The notes beneath the pieces were generated by a model, which worked only from the letters and a program-made list of their open reading frames with translations, was not told the origin of the DNA and searched no databases. Positions 62,801 through 64,000 of a DNA stretch of 64,000 nt are shown one piece after another. The DNA is from Penaeus vannamei (lineage: Eukaryota > Arthropoda > Malacostraca > Decapoda > Penaeidae), in NCBI RefSeq assembly GCF_042767895.1, contig NC_091578.1, positions 19,003,439 to 19,067,438 on the forward strand. Direction: 5' to 3'. The position numbers and the translations under genes are program-made. Numbering within the stretch: the first letter of the stretch is position 1; every line of letters begins with the position of its first letter.

Positions 62801-64000
62801 TTATTGGAGTTATAATGATCAGTATAATAATTACTATGCTAATTATTATTGCTATTTTCATCATTATAAATATTTATATAATGATAATAGCAATAATGAT
62901 GATCTTAGAAATACTAATGACAATAAAAATTATTATAATGACAATGATAATGATATGATTAATATTTCTATTGCCATTATCAGTATGGAAATAATTGGAA
63001 TAGAGTTAATTATTGCTTTTATTGCAGTAATTATCAAGATTATCATTATATTTATGACTTTATCATTATCATTATTATTGTCATTATCATCATAATTATC
63101 ATCATTATTGTATATAATAGAGGAATCACCATGGAAATCATTATAATTGCCTGAATTAATGTGAAAATCCTCATAATTACCATTAAAAAGCGATTTTTTT
63201 TCGACGTTCCTCTCAAAAGGCTGTAATAAGCTAGATTTTGCCGTTTCTTCGACTCTTGGGATTTTATTACTTCTGGCCTTTATTTCATTATAAATTGACT
63301 GAATGATAATTATTATCATCATTATTATCATTACTGTCATCATTTTTATGATTATTATCATTATAGTCATTATGATCGTGATTATCATTATTATTATCAT
63401 CATTATTGCAGTTATAATAATTATTATGCTAATTATTAATGCTATTTTTATCATTATAACTATTTATATAATGATAATAGCAATAAAGATGATCTTAGAA
63501 ATAATGATGATCTTAGAAATAATGGCAGTAATAATAATTATAATGACAATGATAATGATATAATTATTTCTATTGCCATTATTAGTAAGGAAATTATTGA
63601 AATAGTGTTAATTTTTGCTGTTATTGCAGTAACTATCAAGATTATCATTATAATTATGACTTTATCCTTTTTATCATTATTATTGTCCTTATCTTTGTCA
63701 TTATTATCATAATTATCATTATTATTGTCAATAAAGGAATCATCAGGGAAATCATCATAATTACCTGAATTAATGTTAAAATCCTCATAATTACCATGAA
63801 AAAGCGAAAAGGTTTTTTCGACGTTTCTCTCAAAATGCTGTAATACGCTAGATTTTGCCGTTTTTTCAATTTTTGGGATTTTATAACTTCTGGTCTTTAT
63901 TTAATTATAAATGGACTGAATGATAATTACTATCATTATTATCATTACTGTCATCATTTTTATGATTATTATCATTATAATCATTATCATCATGATTATG
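56856..64000 (-). repeat. 0.6-kb satellite array, block 10 (- orientation), running out of the window
   Basis: These are - oriented units to the end of the window. From 56856 to about 57400 they mirror the left arm. Further out they resemble block 1 only as members of the same family. Two strongly shortened units (about 195-210 bp between cores) occur near 58573-58762 and 59355-59563. Units after 60 kb are again close to 600 bp (for example cores near 60376 and 60972). No gene is supported. Confidence 0.9.
58573..59563 (-). repeat. Alternating full and truncated satellite units
   Basis: Core marks (CTGGCC or a variant) lie at about 58573, 58762, 59355 and 59563: spacings of about 190, 590 and 210 bp. 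Both short units have an identical kind of junction in which TTATTATAAAAAAAA or ATATTATAAAAAAAA leads straight into the GTTTTTTTTCGA-type core. A composite of one full and one truncated unit thus appears to have been duplicated. Confidence 0.7.

Overview
The window looks like repeat-rich animal DNA, most likely from a crustacean or another invertebrate. This is inferred from the AT-rich triplet-based satellite, an RTE-type non-LTR retrotransposon and a Ty3/gypsy-type integrase. There is no operon, tRNA, rRNA, CRISPR array or convincing host gene. Roughly 47 of the 64 kb is one tandem satellite with a unit of about 600 bp. Its long open frames (Ile/Met-, Asn/Asp- or Tyr/His-rich) are by-products of ATN-type triplet repeats, not genes.

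Layout, left to right: 1-1304 degenerate, extremely AT-rich satellite; 1305-1329 a run of 25 G; 1330-5530 satellite, units in + orientation; 5531-8893 a nearly full-length, inactivated RTE-like element on the minus strand; 8894-12270 satellite; 12271-13102 a 5'-truncated RTE copy; 13103-20693 satellite; 20694-23030 a 2.34 kb element with TGTAG...CTACA ends, possibly a solo LTR; 23031-26110 satellite; at about 26111 the satellite flips orientation head to head; 26112-29986 satellite in - orientation; 29987-31586 the 3' part of a Ty3/gypsy-type element with an integrase; 31587-32086 exactly 500 N.

After the gap the same order runs backwards on the opposite strand: gypsy end (32087-32413), satellite, orientation flip (about 36330), LTR-like element (39412-41747), satellite, truncated RTE (about 49391-50214), satellite, full-length RTE (53488-56855), satellite to the window end. 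Mirror coordinates add up to about 62,380-62,500. The two arms (about 5.0-30.3 kb and 32.1-57.4 kb) form an inverted duplication of about 25 kb per arm. They are nearly identical over long blocks, interrupted by blocks that differ clearly more. The placeholder-sized gap at the join and the right side starting in the middle of a homologous element make an assembly origin (two haplotype contigs scaffolded head to head) at least as likely as a real palindrome.

No intact protein-coding gene was found. The coding content is transposon-derived: endonuclease/reverse transcriptase pseudogenes and one integrase fragment cut by the gap. The most unusual biology is the satellite itself (a conserved core box, a recurrent bulged hairpin, self-complementary purine and pyrimidine blocks, two scales of inversion) and the cluster of 13-bp motifs and 8-nt-loop hairpins inside the LTR-like element.
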